Shown here piece by piece: positions 63,661-64,000 of a stretch of 64,000 bases of DNA. The stretch spans positions 124,001 to 188,000 of the forward strand of contig NZ_JAPYPC010000002.1 of assembly GCF_029937855.1 (NCBI RefSeq), read 5' to 3'. The position numbers and the translations under genes are program-made. The notes below the pieces were generated by a model. That model saw only the letters and a program-made list of their open reading frames with translations, searched no databases and had not been told where the DNA came from. Source of the stretch: Christiangramia sp. (GTDB lineage Bacteria; Bacteroidota; Bacteroidia; Flavobacteriales; Flavobacteriaceae). The number at the start of each line of letters is the position of its first letter. Within the stretch, counting starts at the first letter, position 1.

Positions 63661-64000
63661 ATGGAGTTCGATTTTCTTAGTCCGGTTCAGGATGATCTGC
63701 TGGAGGAAATTTCCCAATTATATCAGCAAAGCATTGGAGCTCAAATAAGACTTCATACTAAAAGATCTGGTTTGCCCGATCTGGAGGAAGTGCAAGTGGC
63801 TATTTTTGGGGTTCGTGAGAACAGGCGAACTGTTCGAAAAACTGATGTTCCAAATTTTAATGAGGTAAGAAGCCAGTTCTATAGACTCTATCCAGGAAAC
63901 TGGAGGCTTAATCTGGCAGATCTAGGCGATATTGAACCGGGTGCCACAGTAGAAGACACCTATTTTGCGGTGCAGAATCTCGTTGAAGGTTTAGTAAAGC
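63661..64000 (+). CDS. Arginase-family ureohydrolase (formimidoylglutamase-like), 5' part
   Basis: Starts ATG 63661, 3 nt after the topA stop, and is cut by the window edge after 113 codons. The visible part (VAIFGVRENRRTVRK, VRSQFYRLYPGNWRLNLADL, GATVEDTYFAVQ) matches the N-terminus of the Bacteroidota arginase-family protein that often follows topA. The metal-binding motifs lie beyond the window. Confidence 0.75.
   Translation, partial: MEFDFLSPVQDDLLEEISQLYQQSIGAQIRLHTKRSGLPDLEEVQVAIFGVRENRRTVRKTDVPNFNEVRSQFYRLYPGNWRLNLADLGDIEPGATVEDTYFAVQNLVEGLVK

Noticed and set aside
61200-63717. Minus-strand open frames opposite topA
   Set aside because: They mirror the strongly conserved topA codons and show no independent features.
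1-64000. CRISPR array
   Set aside because: No set of regularly spaced short direct repeats was seen, including next to the Cas12f-like gene.

Overview
The window is chromosomal DNA of a marine-type Bacteroidota, most likely a Flavobacteriaceae member near Gramella/Christiangramia, Zunongwangia or Salegentibacter. Evidence: AT-rich DNA, SusC/SusD pairs, Bacteroidota-type -7 boxes (TAnnTTTG), BfmA/MobB-type mobilization genes, and the core order topA then an arginase-family gene.

Core genes lie at both ends. On the left are the 3' part of dnaE, trxA, a DUF58 gene and tRNA-Asp(GTC). On the right are a PAS-sensor/response-regulator/histidine-kinase set, a DsbD-type thiol-disulfide protein, small secreted or membrane proteins, topA, and the start of an arginase-family ureohydrolase. 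Between them sits a genomic island of about 48.2 kb. It is inserted in the 3' end of tRNA-Asp and bounded by a 22-bp direct repeat (4008-4029 and 52247-52268), with a tyrosine recombinase just inside the left end.

The island has five blocks. (1) Left: the integrase, a truncated phospholipase-D-like gene, and a Shango-like anti-phage operon (TerB-domain protein, DUF2791-type ATPase, Lhr-like helicase) preceded by an exonuclease-BRCT gene and an RmuC-like gene. (2) A mobilization block: winged-helix protein, TraG-type coupling protein, MobB/DUF5712 relaxase-like protein, BfmA/BtgA-like protein, a hairpin-rich candidate oriT, a RadC-like protein and SSB. (3) A beta-mannan utilization locus at 20.5-43.7 kb: TIM-barrel isomerase, AraC regulator, SusC, SusD, a surface-glycan-binding lipoprotein, GH26, GH5_7, GH130, GH30, two paralogous clan GH-A enzymes, two esterases, SSS and MFS transporters, a LacI regulator and mannose-6-phosphate isomerase. 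(4) At 43.8-46.6 kb, the most unusual content: a nuclease-dead Cas12f/TnpB-like protein directly downstream of, and start/stop-overlapping with, an ECF sigma factor that has an extra C-terminal helix-turn-helix. A structured non-coding stretch follows the Cas12f stop codon. Upstream are a small HTH gene and a divergent phage-type regulator separated by several palindromes. I read this as an RNA-guided transcription-activation system. (5) Right: a run of defence-like accessory genes (PIN-like/hydrophobic protein, HEPN-motif protein, serine hydrolase, AbiC-like protein), three of them preceded by copies of one boundary repeat, suggesting a cassette array.

Together the island combines self-mobilization, phage defence, a complete acetylated-mannan pathway and a putative RNA-programmable sigma factor. 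The guide and its target could not be identified from this window.
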